Source: Bacillus badius NBRC 15713 (GTDB taxonomy: Bacteria; Bacillota; Bacilli; Bacillales; Domibacillaceae). Taken from it: a stretch of DNA of 64,000 nucleotides. Shown one piece after another: positions 17,709 to 25,948 of this stretch; the first letter of the stretch is position 1; each line of letters starts with the position of its first letter. The stretch covers positions 62,001 through 126,000 of the forward strand of contig NZ_BCVF01000003.1 of NCBI RefSeq assembly GCF_001591605.1, in the 5' to 3' direction. Made by a program: the position numbers and the translations under genes. A model generated the notes under the pieces. It saw only the letters and a list, made by a program, of their open reading frames with translations, ran no database searches and had not been told where the DNA came from.

Positions 17709-19451
17709 TTAAGTCTTTAATTTACCGACAGGATGAGCTTCCATCTGACCTTCTGTTGTCCCGCACACTTCGCATTGGTTTGCTAATAAACGTTGTTCGC
17801 ACTCCATCCCACCTGAATATTTCATTGCATTCACCAATATATCAATATCAGGAGAGTCTGCTTTGACTGCACCTTTATGCTTTGGCAGGTCTTTCAGTTT
17901 TAAGAACGGGTGCGGTTTTTCATTTCCATGTTGATCTCTTCTTACAAGACATACTCCTCCTTGTTTGTGGGTTCGCATACTATTAGCGACCTTCCTAGAG
18001 GTGCTTTTTCTTTTATTCGCAATCGTCTTTATAAAACTACTTTCCGCTAAATAAAACAACTTACCTAAATAATGGTAATTATCAGCTAACTTGTAGTAGT
18101 TGGCGATTCCTCGCAGTTCAGTGTTATAAGTGTGCAGGATTTCTAGCTCCGAATTGTTAAGCAGCTTTGCCCTATGCATAATTTTAAAGTTGTCTACATT
18201 ACCATATCCGTTTTTACTTGCAAATACCCTGATTTTCTTTTCAGGGATTTCTAACTTTATCGCACCTGAGAGAGTTCGCTTTTTCAATAGGTGTTTTTGG
18301 TTTTTATAAGAATCCCTTTTAACCCTCCTCTCACTCCACAGGTAGAACTCATATCCAAGAAAGGGGATGGAATTCTCTAGATGGGTGACAATTATTTTCT
18401 GGCCACTGAGCTCCAAACGGAGTTCCTTTTCAAGAAAATATCTGCTCGTTTCCTTCATCTTTACAGCACTTTGTTTAGAACCAGCCATTCCTATCACAAA
18501 ATCATCAGCATAGCGGACATATTTCATCCTTTGATAATTTTTATCTATTGGATCGGCAGAATGAACTTTAACTTGCTTAGCTTTAAGTTCCTGAATAGTA
18601 AGGACTAGTTCCTCCCTCCCTTGCCAATGACTATTCCTATTTCTTCCATCCAGCCTTTTAATCTTCTGTGATAATGTGCTGATCGCTGATCGAATCTTGA
18701 GGTCCTCCTCATGGCTCGCTCTAACCTTTCCTTTATCAAACTCTTTCATTTGTTTTTCCATAAACAGGTCAAACTCATGAAGATAAATATTGGCTAAGAT
18801 AGGAGAAATGATGCCCCCTTGTGGTGTACCACTGCAGGTTTTATAATATGTCCAACCTTCCATTACACCACTGGTTAGAGCATTATGAATTAATAGCAGG
18901 AAACGGCGGTCATTGATTTTCTTGGAGATCAGTTTTAGCAGGACAGTGTGGTCAATATGGTCAAAGAAGCCTTTCGTATTGCCTTTAATACACCACGTTA
19001 AACCTTTCCATGTGTTTCTGATTTGAGAAAGTGCTGTATGACAGCTTCTCCCCTCCCTAAACCCATGGGAGTTTGTGGAGAATATAGGTTCATAAACGTT
19101 TTCCAATACCATTCTCATCACTTCCTGCACTAGCTTATCGTTGACATTAGAAGTCCTTAATGGCCGCTTCTTTCCGTTTGACTTAGGAGGATAGACGGCT
19201 CTTACCGATGCAAAGCGGAATGTTCCGGCCTTTAATCGCTCTATGATGTCATCTATTCTTTGTAAACTGAAACCATCTATCGTTTCATTAGCTGTTGTCT
19301 TTGTGAGGTTTTCTGGGTTCGGGTATAGTTTCGCATATGCTGTTATCCACAACTTTTTGTTATACATAAGACGGTAACAATCCGTAATGGTGTTTCCTTT
19401 TTGAGAAGCATTCCTTATAACGTCTAACTGTCGAAATGGATTGGTTGCCAT
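17709..19451 (-). CDS. ltrA: group II intron-encoded reverse transcriptase/maturase (intron 2), HNH truncated
   Basis: The 580-residue protein would fold its host intron RNA for splicing and, if active, copy it into DNA. It has RT motifs HGFREGRSCHTAL, SGTPQGGIISPILANIYLHE and YVRYADDFVIG, then the maturase X domain (LEILHTYNTELRGIANYYKL). The C-terminus starts an HNH domain (CEVCGTTEGQMEAH) but stops at 17709. RT motif A reads KGNTKGFFDHIDH, where the family has GDIKGFFD: the catalytic Asp is Asn, so reverse transcription is probably lost while maturase function may remain. ATG at 19451 has AAGGAG 8 nt upstream; an ATG two codons earlier is too close. Confidence 0.9.
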   Translation of the reverse strand: MATNPFRQLDVIRNASQKGNTITDCYRLMYNKKLWITAYAKLYPNPENLTKTTANETIDGFSLQRIDDIIERLKAGTFRFASVRAVYPPKSNGKKRPLRTSNVNDKLVQEVMRMVLENVYEPIFSTNSHGFREGRSCHTALSQIRNTWKGLTWCIKGNTKGFFDHIDHTVLLKLISKKINDRRFLLLIHNALTSGVMEGWTYYKTCSGTPQGGIISPILANIYLHEFDLFMEKQMKEFDKGKVRASHEEDLKIRSAISTLSQKIKRLDGRNRNSHWQGREELVLTIQELKAKQVKVHSADPIDKNYQRMKYVRYADDFVIGMAGSKQSAVKMKETSRYFLEKELRLELSGQKIIVTHLENSIPFLGYEFYLWSERRVKRDSYKNQKHLLKKRTLSGAIKLEIPEKKIRVFASKNGYGNVDNFKIMHRAKLLNNSELEILHTYNTELRGIANYYKLADNYHYLGKLFYLAESSFIKTIANKRKSTSRKVANSMRTHKQGGVCLVRRDQHGNEKPHPFLKLKDLPKHKGAVKADSPDIDILVNAMKYSGGMECEQRLLANQCEVCGTTEGQMEAHPVGKLKT

Positions 19452-20023
19452 ATTCATGACTCCTTTCTAGTTAACGTTAACATCAACCTGTCTCCCTTCC
19501 CCCTGCTAAACTCATTACAAGCAAACGTTGGGTACTATGAAGACTCCGTTACCCTATGCAAATTCCATAGACCTTTGTCTAATAGCCTTTTATCACTTGC
19601 ACTTAGGTAATCCCTGAATGATGACATAATTTTAGATGCGTGACGGTTAGGTATCCCTTTCGACGGTTTCCTCTAGTGGAGGATTGAAGGACAAGCCTTA
19701 CTATGGACAGGAATCACAAGAGTTCCATCGGACGCTCTGAAGATACGTCCCCATTTTGTCCTCATTGCCTGTTAGCTATCGTAGACAATGGCGCACCCAT
19801 CGCTCATTCGTCTAGGATTCAAGCAGTTTAGCCTTTACCGTACATCACTTGGTCTGAAGAACTGACTCGACGTTAGATAGCTTTGTCGTCTTTTCTCCTT
19901 TTCACATCATGCTCTGTTCCCTCTATAGGTTTCCCCTCAAGGTAAGATGCTGACCATAGAACATTATAAGGAGTTCTAGATTTCTAATAGAAACCGCTAA
20001 AATTACGCACCTTGCAGGCGCAC

Positions 20024-20086
20024 TCCAGACGGGTGATTGTGAACACAAATGACCGAAGCAGCTGATCGGCGAAAAGCCTCTTTGAA
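20024..20086 (-). CDS. radC: RadC exon 2 (21 codons between two introns)
   Basis: These 63 nt lie between the 3' end of intron 1 and the 5' end of intron 2. On the minus strand they encode FKEAFRRSAASVICVHNHPSG, with no stop and in phase with both flanking exons. This is exactly the segment that links HPREV (exon 1) to [11 protein letters not shown] (exon 3) in RadC proteins, including the two metal-binding histidines of HNHPSG. It is too short to be found by ordinary gene calling and was located by matching the expected RadC sequence. Confidence 0.93.
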
Positions 20087-20147
20087 GTAGGGTAAGGACC
20101 CGGCGCCTTGCTTAGTTGCCTAAGCAGGTTTCCAAGAGCTCCCCTCC

Positions 20148-20181
20148 AAACCGTACGTACTCCTCTCAGAGTATACGGCTT
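20148..20181 (-). ncRNA. group II intron 1 domain V
   Basis: This 34-nt hairpin begins AAGCCGTATACTCTGAGAGG and ends AGTACGTACGGTTT on the minus strand. It contains the AGC triad and a GAGA tetraloop. It differs from the intron 2 copy only at paired, mostly compensated positions. It lies 61 nt before the predicted 3' splice site. Confidence 0.9.
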
Positions 20182-20351
20182 TCCCTTTATCCATCTAACT
20201 TCCCATGGCAATCATCATTTGTCCCCATCTTTTCTTGCCTTTCAAGCTTTTGCACCGCGCCACGCACATTTTTCAGCTTAACGGCGTTCAATGGGATGTA
20301 ATCTGTCATTGTAAATGATCGTATTTTCAATTGTATCGCCTGAATGTTTCT

Positions 20352-21884
20352 TTATTCCCGAGTTTTTTCCATTCGTTGTTCCGTAAAATAGACAGTTTTA
20401 GGGCCGTTCTTTGTTTGATAACGCACACCGAATGTTCCGTTTATCTTAAATTTCGCAATAATTTTACTGACGGTACTTTTATACTTACTGGCATACGTTT
20501 TTATCATGCTGTATTTCATTATTTGACGAAAAGCTTGCAGCGCATGTACATTGCTTGCTAAGCGATAATAGTGATACAAGCCTTCAATTTCAGCATTATA
20601 CGTTTGGAGAATTTCAAGGTCATCCTTATGCACGAGATACGAACGATGAACTGGTTTCCATTCATTGTTGCTGCCTATTTTTAATGCACCTAAATCGATG
20701 AGTTTTTTGATATATTTTTCGCGAGGTACGAATAGCTTCGTTTGATAATTGAACTTTCGTTTCTTCGTGCCATCAGTCATCTTCATTCGGTGCCAACCTC
20801 TTGCTGCCCGGATGTCATACCCTAGGAATCTAGTTTTTTTCCGATGATGAGCGATCAACGTTTTTTCAGCACTTAGTTCTAATTTTAGTTCTATCGCAAG
20901 AAAGTCTGTTAAATCTTTCTTGATTTGCTCGGCTTCTTGTTTACTCCCAATCACACCAATAATAAAATCATCAGCGTATCTTACATACTTCATCCGACGG
21001 TCATTCGGGTTGAAAAGGTCTTTACTGTCATGGCTTTGCAACTCTTTATATAAAGCCTTTTCTTCTTCAGTTAATCGTTCCCCATCACGTTTATTTTTAC
21101 TTTTACAATAATTAATCTTTGATGCCAGGCTATGATAGACAAGCTGGTGTCCGCCTTTTTCACCTTTATTAAAAGATCCCGCATATTTATCTGCATATCT
21201 ATCTAATTCATGCAGATAAATATTCGATAATAACGGACTAATGATGCCGCCCTGAGGGGTGCCGCTGTATGTTTTGTGAAAAGTCCACTCCTCTGCATAA
21301 CCTGCTCTTAGGAATTTCCAAATTAAATTAATTAATTTTTCATCCCTTATGCGTTTCCGTAAAAGTCCAACTAAAACGTGATGATCCATGCGATTAAAGA
21401 AACCTTTTATCTCCCCTTCAATCAACCATCTCGTACCCGTGAAAGTGCTGCGTATTTCCTTTAGGGCTGTGTGGCAGCTGCGATTGGGTCGAAAAGCATG
21501 CGAATGATTTGAGAATTGCGGTTCATACATACTTTCTAAAATTCGCCGAATAACTTCTTGCACTAATTGATCCTCAAAAGCTGGAGTCTCCAAAGGTCGC
21601 GATTTACCGTTTTTCATTGGGATATAGGTTCTGCAGGCTGGTTTTGGTTGAAATGTCTGTTCTTTTAATTTTTCAATTAAACGCTCGATTCGTTCCAAAC
21701 TCATTCCATCGATTGTGTTGTTGTTAACGCCCTTTGTATGACTGCCTTTATTAGGGTAGAGTGTGGCATAGGCTTCTAAATAAAACTCGGGATTATAGAG
21801 GTTTCGATACAGTCTTTCAAATACATACGATTCATTTTGTGCTTTGGAAGCTAGAGTGCTTAATACTACTTTTGGATTTCTCAT
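20352..21884 (-). CDS. ltrA: group II intron-encoded reverse transcriptase/maturase (intron 1), no HNH domain
   Basis: The 510-residue protein has RT motifs HAFRPNRSCHTALKEI, SGTPQGGIISPLLSNIYLHE and YVRYADDFIIG, then the maturase X domain (LEILQTYNAEIEGLYHYYRL). It ends in RMEKTRE without the usual C-terminal HNH endonuclease, and no HNH remnant is readable after the stop. RT motif A reads EGEIKGFFNRMDHH, where the family has EGDIKGFFDNIDHH: the catalytic Asp is Glu and a second Asp is Asn. Splicing assistance may persist while mobility is doubtful. I prefer ATG at 21884 (GGAAGGAGCGAGAGG upstream, family-like start MRNPKVVL); an ATG at 21944 would add 20 residues. Confidence 0.9.
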   Translation of the reverse strand: MRNPKVVLSTLASKAQNESYVFERLYRNLYNPEFYLEAYATLYPNKGSHTKGVNNNTIDGMSLERIERLIEKLKEQTFQPKPACRTYIPMKNGKSRPLETPAFEDQLVQEVIRRILESMYEPQFSNHSHAFRPNRSCHTALKEIRSTFTGTRWLIEGEIKGFFNRMDHHVLVGLLRKRIRDEKLINLIWKFLRAGYAEEWTFHKTYSGTPQGGIISPLLSNIYLHELDRYADKYAGSFNKGEKGGHQLVYHSLASKINYCKSKNKRDGERLTEEEKALYKELQSHDSKDLFNPNDRRMKYVRYADDFIIGVIGSKQEAEQIKKDLTDFLAIELKLELSAEKTLIAHHRKKTRFLGYDIRAARGWHRMKMTDGTKKRKFNYQTKLFVPREKYIKKLIDLGALKIGSNNEWKPVHRSYLVHKDDLEILQTYNAEIEGLYHYYRLASNVHALQAFRQIMKYSMIKTYASKYKSTVSKIIAKFKINGTFGVRYQTKNGPKTVYFTEQRMEKTRE

Positions 21885-22493
21885 AGAGCCTCTCGCTCCT
21901 TCCCAATTTGGTATTAAACTCGATAAACTACTCTCCTTCGCCATGTAATAGGCTTTCCCTATCTCAGACTACTACGAGAGTTCCGTTGCCATATCAGATA
22001 TTCAGCATCATCTTTCTTGCCTTTCGGCTTGAAATTTATCACCCTATTAGGCATTATGCATAGCTGAATGAACAGCCTTCTGACTTAGGCAATCCCCATT
22101 TAGACATTTAGAAACCTAGCTTTCATAGTTTCGGATGTGACTTTCGCTCGTTTCTTCTATATAGAAGATGGACAAAGTAGTATCACGTCATATTTCTCGA
22201 AATTTTTAAGAAACACGCATACTTCATACAGCGTAAATGGTTACCTCCCGCTGAAGACCCTCGTAGTCCTCCTTGAGCTATCATTCAAGCAATGCAGCTT
22301 TCATCCTTGTCTATGAATTTCATCTCGCCATTCAGTCGTGCCTTGGTAACTAGACAACTTATGGCTTTTCCAACAGGCTACACTCCCCGTTTGGTTTCCC
22401 ATTCGGATAAGTTGGCTGATGACAGGGTGAAGATTGTGATATTTCCCTGCTGCTTTGCTAGAGCAGATTTTCTAAATGACCTTATGGGCGCAC

Positions 22494-22979
22494 GACTTCG
22501 CGAGGATGGACAATGGAAGTATTTAAGCTGCCGATAAACAAGGTCTGCTTGTGCAGCACTTGGTTTTTAGTATTTAAATACAGGCACACAAAATGCTCCT
22601 GTGTCAGGAATCTCATTTCTTCCATGACATAGTTGGCGCCATCTTCGGGCGAACGGATCACATAGCGGTCTTCAAACTTTAATTGGCTGATGCGCCTGCC
22701 AAGCTCAAGTGCAGATATAATTTGTACAGCTTTCGCTTCACCAATACCTTTAATGGAAGTAATTTCTTGAAGAGAGGCATCTTTCAATAAGCGGAGGCCT
22801 TCAAATGTTTGCAGGAGGCGATTAGCCAGCTGCAGAACCGAACTGTCTCTTGTGCCGGTTCGTAAAATAATAGCGAGGAGTTCGTGATTGGACAAGCTGG
22901 CGGCCCCATTTGCGACTAATCGTTCCCGCGGACGTTCCTCTGAAGGAACATCACGGATCATCAATGTTTCTTTCGACAT
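22494..22979 (-). CDS. radC: DNA repair-like protein RadC, exon 1 (N-terminal 162 codons)
   Basis: RadC (YsxA) is a JAB/MPN+ metalloprotein linked to DNA repair, though its enzymatic activity is not settled. Exon 1 carries the helix-hairpin-helix region (LQEITSIKGIGEAKAVQIIS, about residues 68-87) and the first part of the MPN+ fold ending LNTSIVHPREV. Coding then meets the intron 1 5' end, and an unspliced read gives VRP and a stop. ATG at 22979 follows AAAGGAG. Splicing exon 1 to 20024-20086 and 17350-17490 restores 229 residues. The gene follows maf by 22 bp, as in B. subtilis maf-radC-mreB. Confidence 0.94.
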
Positions 22980-23000
22980 GCTTTCTCCTTTCACAACCTA

Positions 23001-23588
23001 TCAGGAAGGAAAAAGGAAGGCGTTCCCTTGCCAGCCGAGCCGTTTCAGTTGCCGATAAAGGGATGCGAGCGGCAGACCAACGACAGCAAAATAGTCGCCA
23101 TCGATTTTTTTGACAAAAATGGCGCCTGCTCCTTGAATGCCATAGGCTCCGGCTTTATCAAACGGCTCGCCTGTATCCAGGTAGCTATTGATTTCTTCTT
23201 CCGCAAGCTCCCAAAAGGTTACATATGTTTTTTCGTAGAATACACATTCATCTGCTCCATACCTTATGGATACACCTGTGCACACTGCATGTGTCCGGCC
23301 AGACAGACGCTGAAGCATTTCTTTTGCTTCCTGACGGCTCTTCGGTTTGCCTAATATTTCTCCGTCAAGAAGAACGATTGTATCTGCTCCAATAACGAAA
23401 TCGTCCTGTTCATCAGCCGCGACGGCAGCGGCTTTCACGGAAGCCAAATGCATAACTGCTTGTTCCGGGGACATTCCAAAAGGGATGGTTTCATCAGCGT
23501 GGCTTACTTTGACTGTAAACGCCAAACCGATTTGTTCGAGGAGTTCTTTTCGTCTGGGGGAACCTGAAGCTAAAATTAATCTTGTCAA
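23001..23588 (-). CDS. maf: Maf-type nucleoside triphosphate pyrophosphatase
   Basis: House-cleaning pyrophosphatase acting on non-canonical or modified nucleotides, also linked to septum arrest. The 195-residue protein begins TRLILASGSPRRKELL, the family phosphate-binding motif, and has VIGADTIVLLDG with the catalytic Asp and FDKAGAYGIQG. Start is probably TTG at 23588 with AGGTG 7 nt upstream; another TTG two codons earlier abuts that site. The gene lies between spoIIB and radC, as in B. subtilis. Confidence 0.94.
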   Translation of the reverse strand: MTRLILASGSPRRKELLEQIGLAFTVKVSHADETIPFGMSPEQAVMHLASVKAAAVAADEQDDFVIGADTIVLLDGEILGKPKSRQEAKEMLQRLSGRTHAVCTGVSIRYGADECVFYEKTYVTFWELAEEEINSYLDTGEPFDKAGAYGIQGAGAIFVKKIDGDYFAVVGLPLASLYRQLKRLGWQGNAFLFPS

Positions 23589-23782
23589 ATCCAATCACCT
23601 ATCTTTCGAGAATAAGGAAGATACATCGCTATCATATCAAAACTGCCATCGTACGACAAACTTTTCCATTCTCCTGTAAAATTAAATGAATATTGCTGTT
23701 AAAACAACGAATACAAATAAAATCCCATGCATTTTTCACATAACAGCCTCCTTTCCAAACTAAAAAGGATGCCGAAGCACCC

Positions 23783-24733
23783 TTATTGACTATAAACAGA
23801 TAAAAAAGCCAGAAGCTTCTCTTGCGCAGCTTTGGCGGCTTGCGGCTGATCGCTTTTGGCTTCGGTTAACGCTTCCGTCAGCAGTTTTTTTAGTTGAACA
23901 GCTGTACGGTCATTAGACTGCACGTCCATAGCTGTTAATGCTTTTTCCGCTTTTTGAAGTTCCAACTGATCCCCCTTCCGGCCAGCCACTTGTTTTCCGC
24001 TCTCTTCTGCCACTGCCGGAAATAAAGCAGCGATCTCACCCGCTGCCTCTCCTAAAGGCTGAGAAGATGAAACGGTCACCTGTTTTGCATATGTGTCTGC
24101 CCCAGATGCTTTGTACAGCTCTCCGATCATTTTCGCCGTTTCAACGGTGGAAGCAGTCGCTAGCAGAACGATATATTGACCATTTTGCTGCACTGCTTCC
24201 GCTGGCAGGTCTAATCCGTTTATTTGCCGCTTGACTGCTTCTGCTGCCTCTTTCGTCGAAAAAACGCCTCCCTGAACAACTGCTGGTTCTATGGAAGAAA
24301 GAGAGGTCCCTTTGCCTTTCGGGGCAGCAGGAACAGCGGCCGTATTTTCTTTCTCTTTCACCTTTTCCTGCTTCTCTTCTTGCAAAATCGCATGCCGCGC
24401 GGGTTCTTCCTTTTGTGTTACTACTTTGACTAGTGCATAGCCAAGCAGCACGCCGACGCACACAGCACTGATCACAATAATTAAAAGCTTTCCGGTTGCC
24501 TGCTTAGCGGCTGGCCGCTGCATGGAAGCATATTGCTGAATTGCCTCTTCTTTTTGCTCAGTCTTCTCGGGGAACAGCCATTGAAATTCTTCTTCTTCCT
24601 TCTTTGGCTCAATAGCGGCAGCACTCTCTTTTTTCCCATTGTCCCACTCCTGCCCAGCCAATTCCTTCTTCGGTTTGCTGCCAATTGTTACAAAGATGCT
24701 TGATTGTTTTTTCGGGTTCTCCTTGTCCATCAT
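23783..24733 (-). CDS. spoIIB: stage II sporulation protein B (SPOR domain protein)
   Basis: Helps septal peptidoglycan dissolution and engulfment protein localisation during sporulation. The 316-residue protein has an acidic, charged cytoplasmic part (1-80) and one transmembrane helix (about residues 83-103, KLLIIVISAVCVGVLLGYAL). A linker and a SPOR-like peptidoglycan-binding domain follow (about 150-225, VQGGVFSTKEAAEAVKRQI). Sequence similarity in this family is low, so location between comC and maf is the main support. ATG at 24733 follows GGAAGGA. Confidence 0.87.
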   Translation of the reverse strand: MMDKENPKKQSSIFVTIGSKPKKELAGQEWDNGKKESAAAIEPKKEEEEFQWLFPEKTEQKEEAIQQYASMQRPAAKQATGKLLIIVISAVCVGVLLGYALVKVVTQKEEPARHAILQEEKQEKVKEKENTAAVPAAPKGKGTSLSSIEPAVVQGGVFSTKEAAEAVKRQINGLDLPAEAVQQNGQYIVLLATASTVETAKMIGELYKASGADTYAKQVTVSSSQPLGEAAGEIAALFPAVAEESGKQVAGRKGDQLELQKAEKALTAMDVQSNDRTAVQLKKLLTEALTEAKSDQPQAAKAAQEKLLAFLSVYSQ

Positions 24734-24858
24734 TTGTGATCATCCTTCCGCCTGCATTGAAGTTGTCCTCATGCTAACATAGCAGGTAAAAAAAAGAACA
24801 AGACTTTTGTCGTCCTGTCCTGGAAAAATTTCGGCAATGTTTTCAATTCATTCTTTCC

Positions 24859-25605
24859 TTAAGAAAAAAAGCGCAAATACCATGCGAGAAATGCCTCGCC
24901 ATAAAAAAACGCGATCAGCGCAGCAAGCGCGATAAATGGACCAAAAGGCATGGGTTCGCCTCTTTTAATGACCCCCACTATCATCAAGACCATCCCTCCT
25001 AGAGCACCGAATAGACACGACAGACAAAAAATAACTAAGGTCTGCTCCGCTCCGGCAAGAAAGCCAATAACAGCAAACAGCTTAATATCTCCTCCTCCCA
25101 TTCCCCCTTTTGAAACTGCTGCAATGAGGAAAAAAACAATAAACCCGGCCGCTCCTCCAACAATGGAATCCCACCATGGATCAAGCGGATAGATCATCCG
25201 TCCAATGAGAAATAACGAGAAAAAGAAGAGCAGCACTTTATCCGGAATAATCATATAAGCAAGATCGGAAACCACAATAATCATTAGCATAGAAATCAAC
25301 GCCAAAGCCAGAACAAAATCAGCTGTCAGCCCAAAACAAAAATAGGCATGCACAAACAACAGAGCGGTAATCAATTCCATAAACGGGTAAATCCGCGAGA
25401 TAGCTGACTGACAAGCACGGCACTTCCCCGCTTGCAGCACATAAGATAACACAGGAATTAGTTCTGTCATGCCCAGCTCATGGCTGCATGCTGGACAAGT
25501 GCTGCGCGGCTGCATAATCGATTGCCCTTTCGGCACGCGCAAACCAACGACATTAAAAAACGAACCACACACCAAGCCATAAAAGAAGATAAAAAGCGGG
25601 ATCAA
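24859..25605 (-). CDS. comC: prepilin peptidase ComC
   Basis: Membrane aspartyl protease that cleaves and methylates type IV-like pilins of the competence pseudopilus. The 248-residue protein has an N-terminal domain with CPAC and CRAC zinc cysteines and catalytic aspartates in VSDLAYMIIPD and GGGDIKLFAVIG. About seven membrane segments are visible. TTG at 25605 is preceded by AGGGA at short spacing, so the start is moderately certain. Location folC-comC-spoIIB matches B. subtilis. I found no clear ComK box upstream. Confidence 0.94.
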   Translation of the reverse strand: MIPLFIFFYGLVCGSFFNVVGLRVPKGQSIMQPRSTCPACSHELGMTELIPVLSYVLQAGKCRACQSAISRIYPFMELITALLFVHAYFCFGLTADFVLALALISMLMIIVVSDLAYMIIPDKVLLFFFSLFLIGRMIYPLDPWWDSIVGGAAGFIVFFLIAAVSKGGMGGGDIKLFAVIGFLAGAEQTLVIFCLSCLFGALGGMVLMIVGVIKRGEPMPFGPFIALAALIAFFYGEAFLAWYLRFFS

Positions 25606-25948
25606 TTCTTCCCTGCACCTGCTTTCACTTTTTTACCTGGCCTTCACTATTAACCGTGGAAGCCTCTTTACTTCAGATAAATTTGTTGCTTGTGCATTGC
25701 AGATTAAGGACTGGAGAGGCAGAAAAAAGTTAGTTGAGGAAGAAGCGGAATAGAAGGATAAACCTAAGCCGATCAGGAGAAGCGTAAATCGTGGATGTTA
25801 ATTTTCTCGGAAGGAAAAGGGGACTGACATCAAACATGACTATTGTATCACAGCACGTTAATTGTTGGTATAATATTCTAACTCTTTTTAATTGTATGCA
25901 CGCTAACAGCGGAAAGCTGCCTGCATAGACAGCTTTCCAAAGAGCATC
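25606..25948. other. folC-comC intergenic region
   Basis: These 343 bp carry no convincing gene. A strong hairpin GGAAAGCTG (25911-25919) with CAGCTTTCC (25930-25938) lies 10 bp past the folC stop; it lacks a T-run, so it may be a weak terminator or an mRNA-stabilising stem. The remainder should hold the comC promoter, which I cannot pinpoint. Confidence 0.5.

Larger units (their letters stand above)
17491..20023 (-). mobile_element. group II intron 2 in radC (2533 bp)
   Basis: The element begins on the minus strand with GTGCGCCTGCAAGGTGCG at 20023, the group II 5' consensus. It ends with CCTACCCTAC at 17491, a 3' AY terminus. It carries a maturase gene (17709-19451), a 34-nt domain V (17553-17586) and a domain VI hairpin. 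It sits exactly between the codons for Gly and Asp of the RadC HNHPSG-DP motif. The 5' 570 bp before the maturase hold ribozyme domains I-III. A candidate EBS1 at 19737-19742 could pair with the exon end TCTGGA (one G-U), but this needs folding to confirm. Confidence 0.93.
20087..22493 (-). mobile_element. group II intron 1 in radC (2407 bp)
   Basis: The element begins on the minus strand with GTGCGCCCATAAGGTC at 22493, directly after the GAAGTC codons for Glu-Val of HPREV. It ends with CCTTACCCTAC at 20087. It carries a maturase gene (20352-21884) and a 34-nt domain V (20148-20181), followed by a domain VI hairpin near 20105-20135. The 5' 600 bp before the maturase hold ribozyme domains I-III. 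Exon codons are uninterrupted on both sides. Its 3' domains resemble those of intron 2, so both belong to the same broad class. Confidence 0.93.

Noticed and set aside
19984-20211. Minus-strand 75-codon reading frame
   Set aside because: It runs through intron 1 domains V-VI, radC exon 2 in the wrong frame and the start of intron 2. It is a by-product of the intron ends, not a gene.
17491-22493. Two copies of one insertion sequence or a retron instead of group II introns
   Set aside because: There are no terminal inverted repeats, target duplications or transposase. Each element has GTGCG and AY ends, domain V, and an RT with maturase X domain.
17491-22493. radC as a simple pseudogene broken by insertions
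   Set aside because: All three coding segments are free of stops and frameshifts, phases match exactly and the active-site residues are intact, which is not expected for a long-dead gene.
22292-22537. Plus-strand reading frame across the radC exon 1/intron 1 border
   Set aside because: It is antisense to the ribozyme 5' domains and exon 1, with no ribosome binding site.
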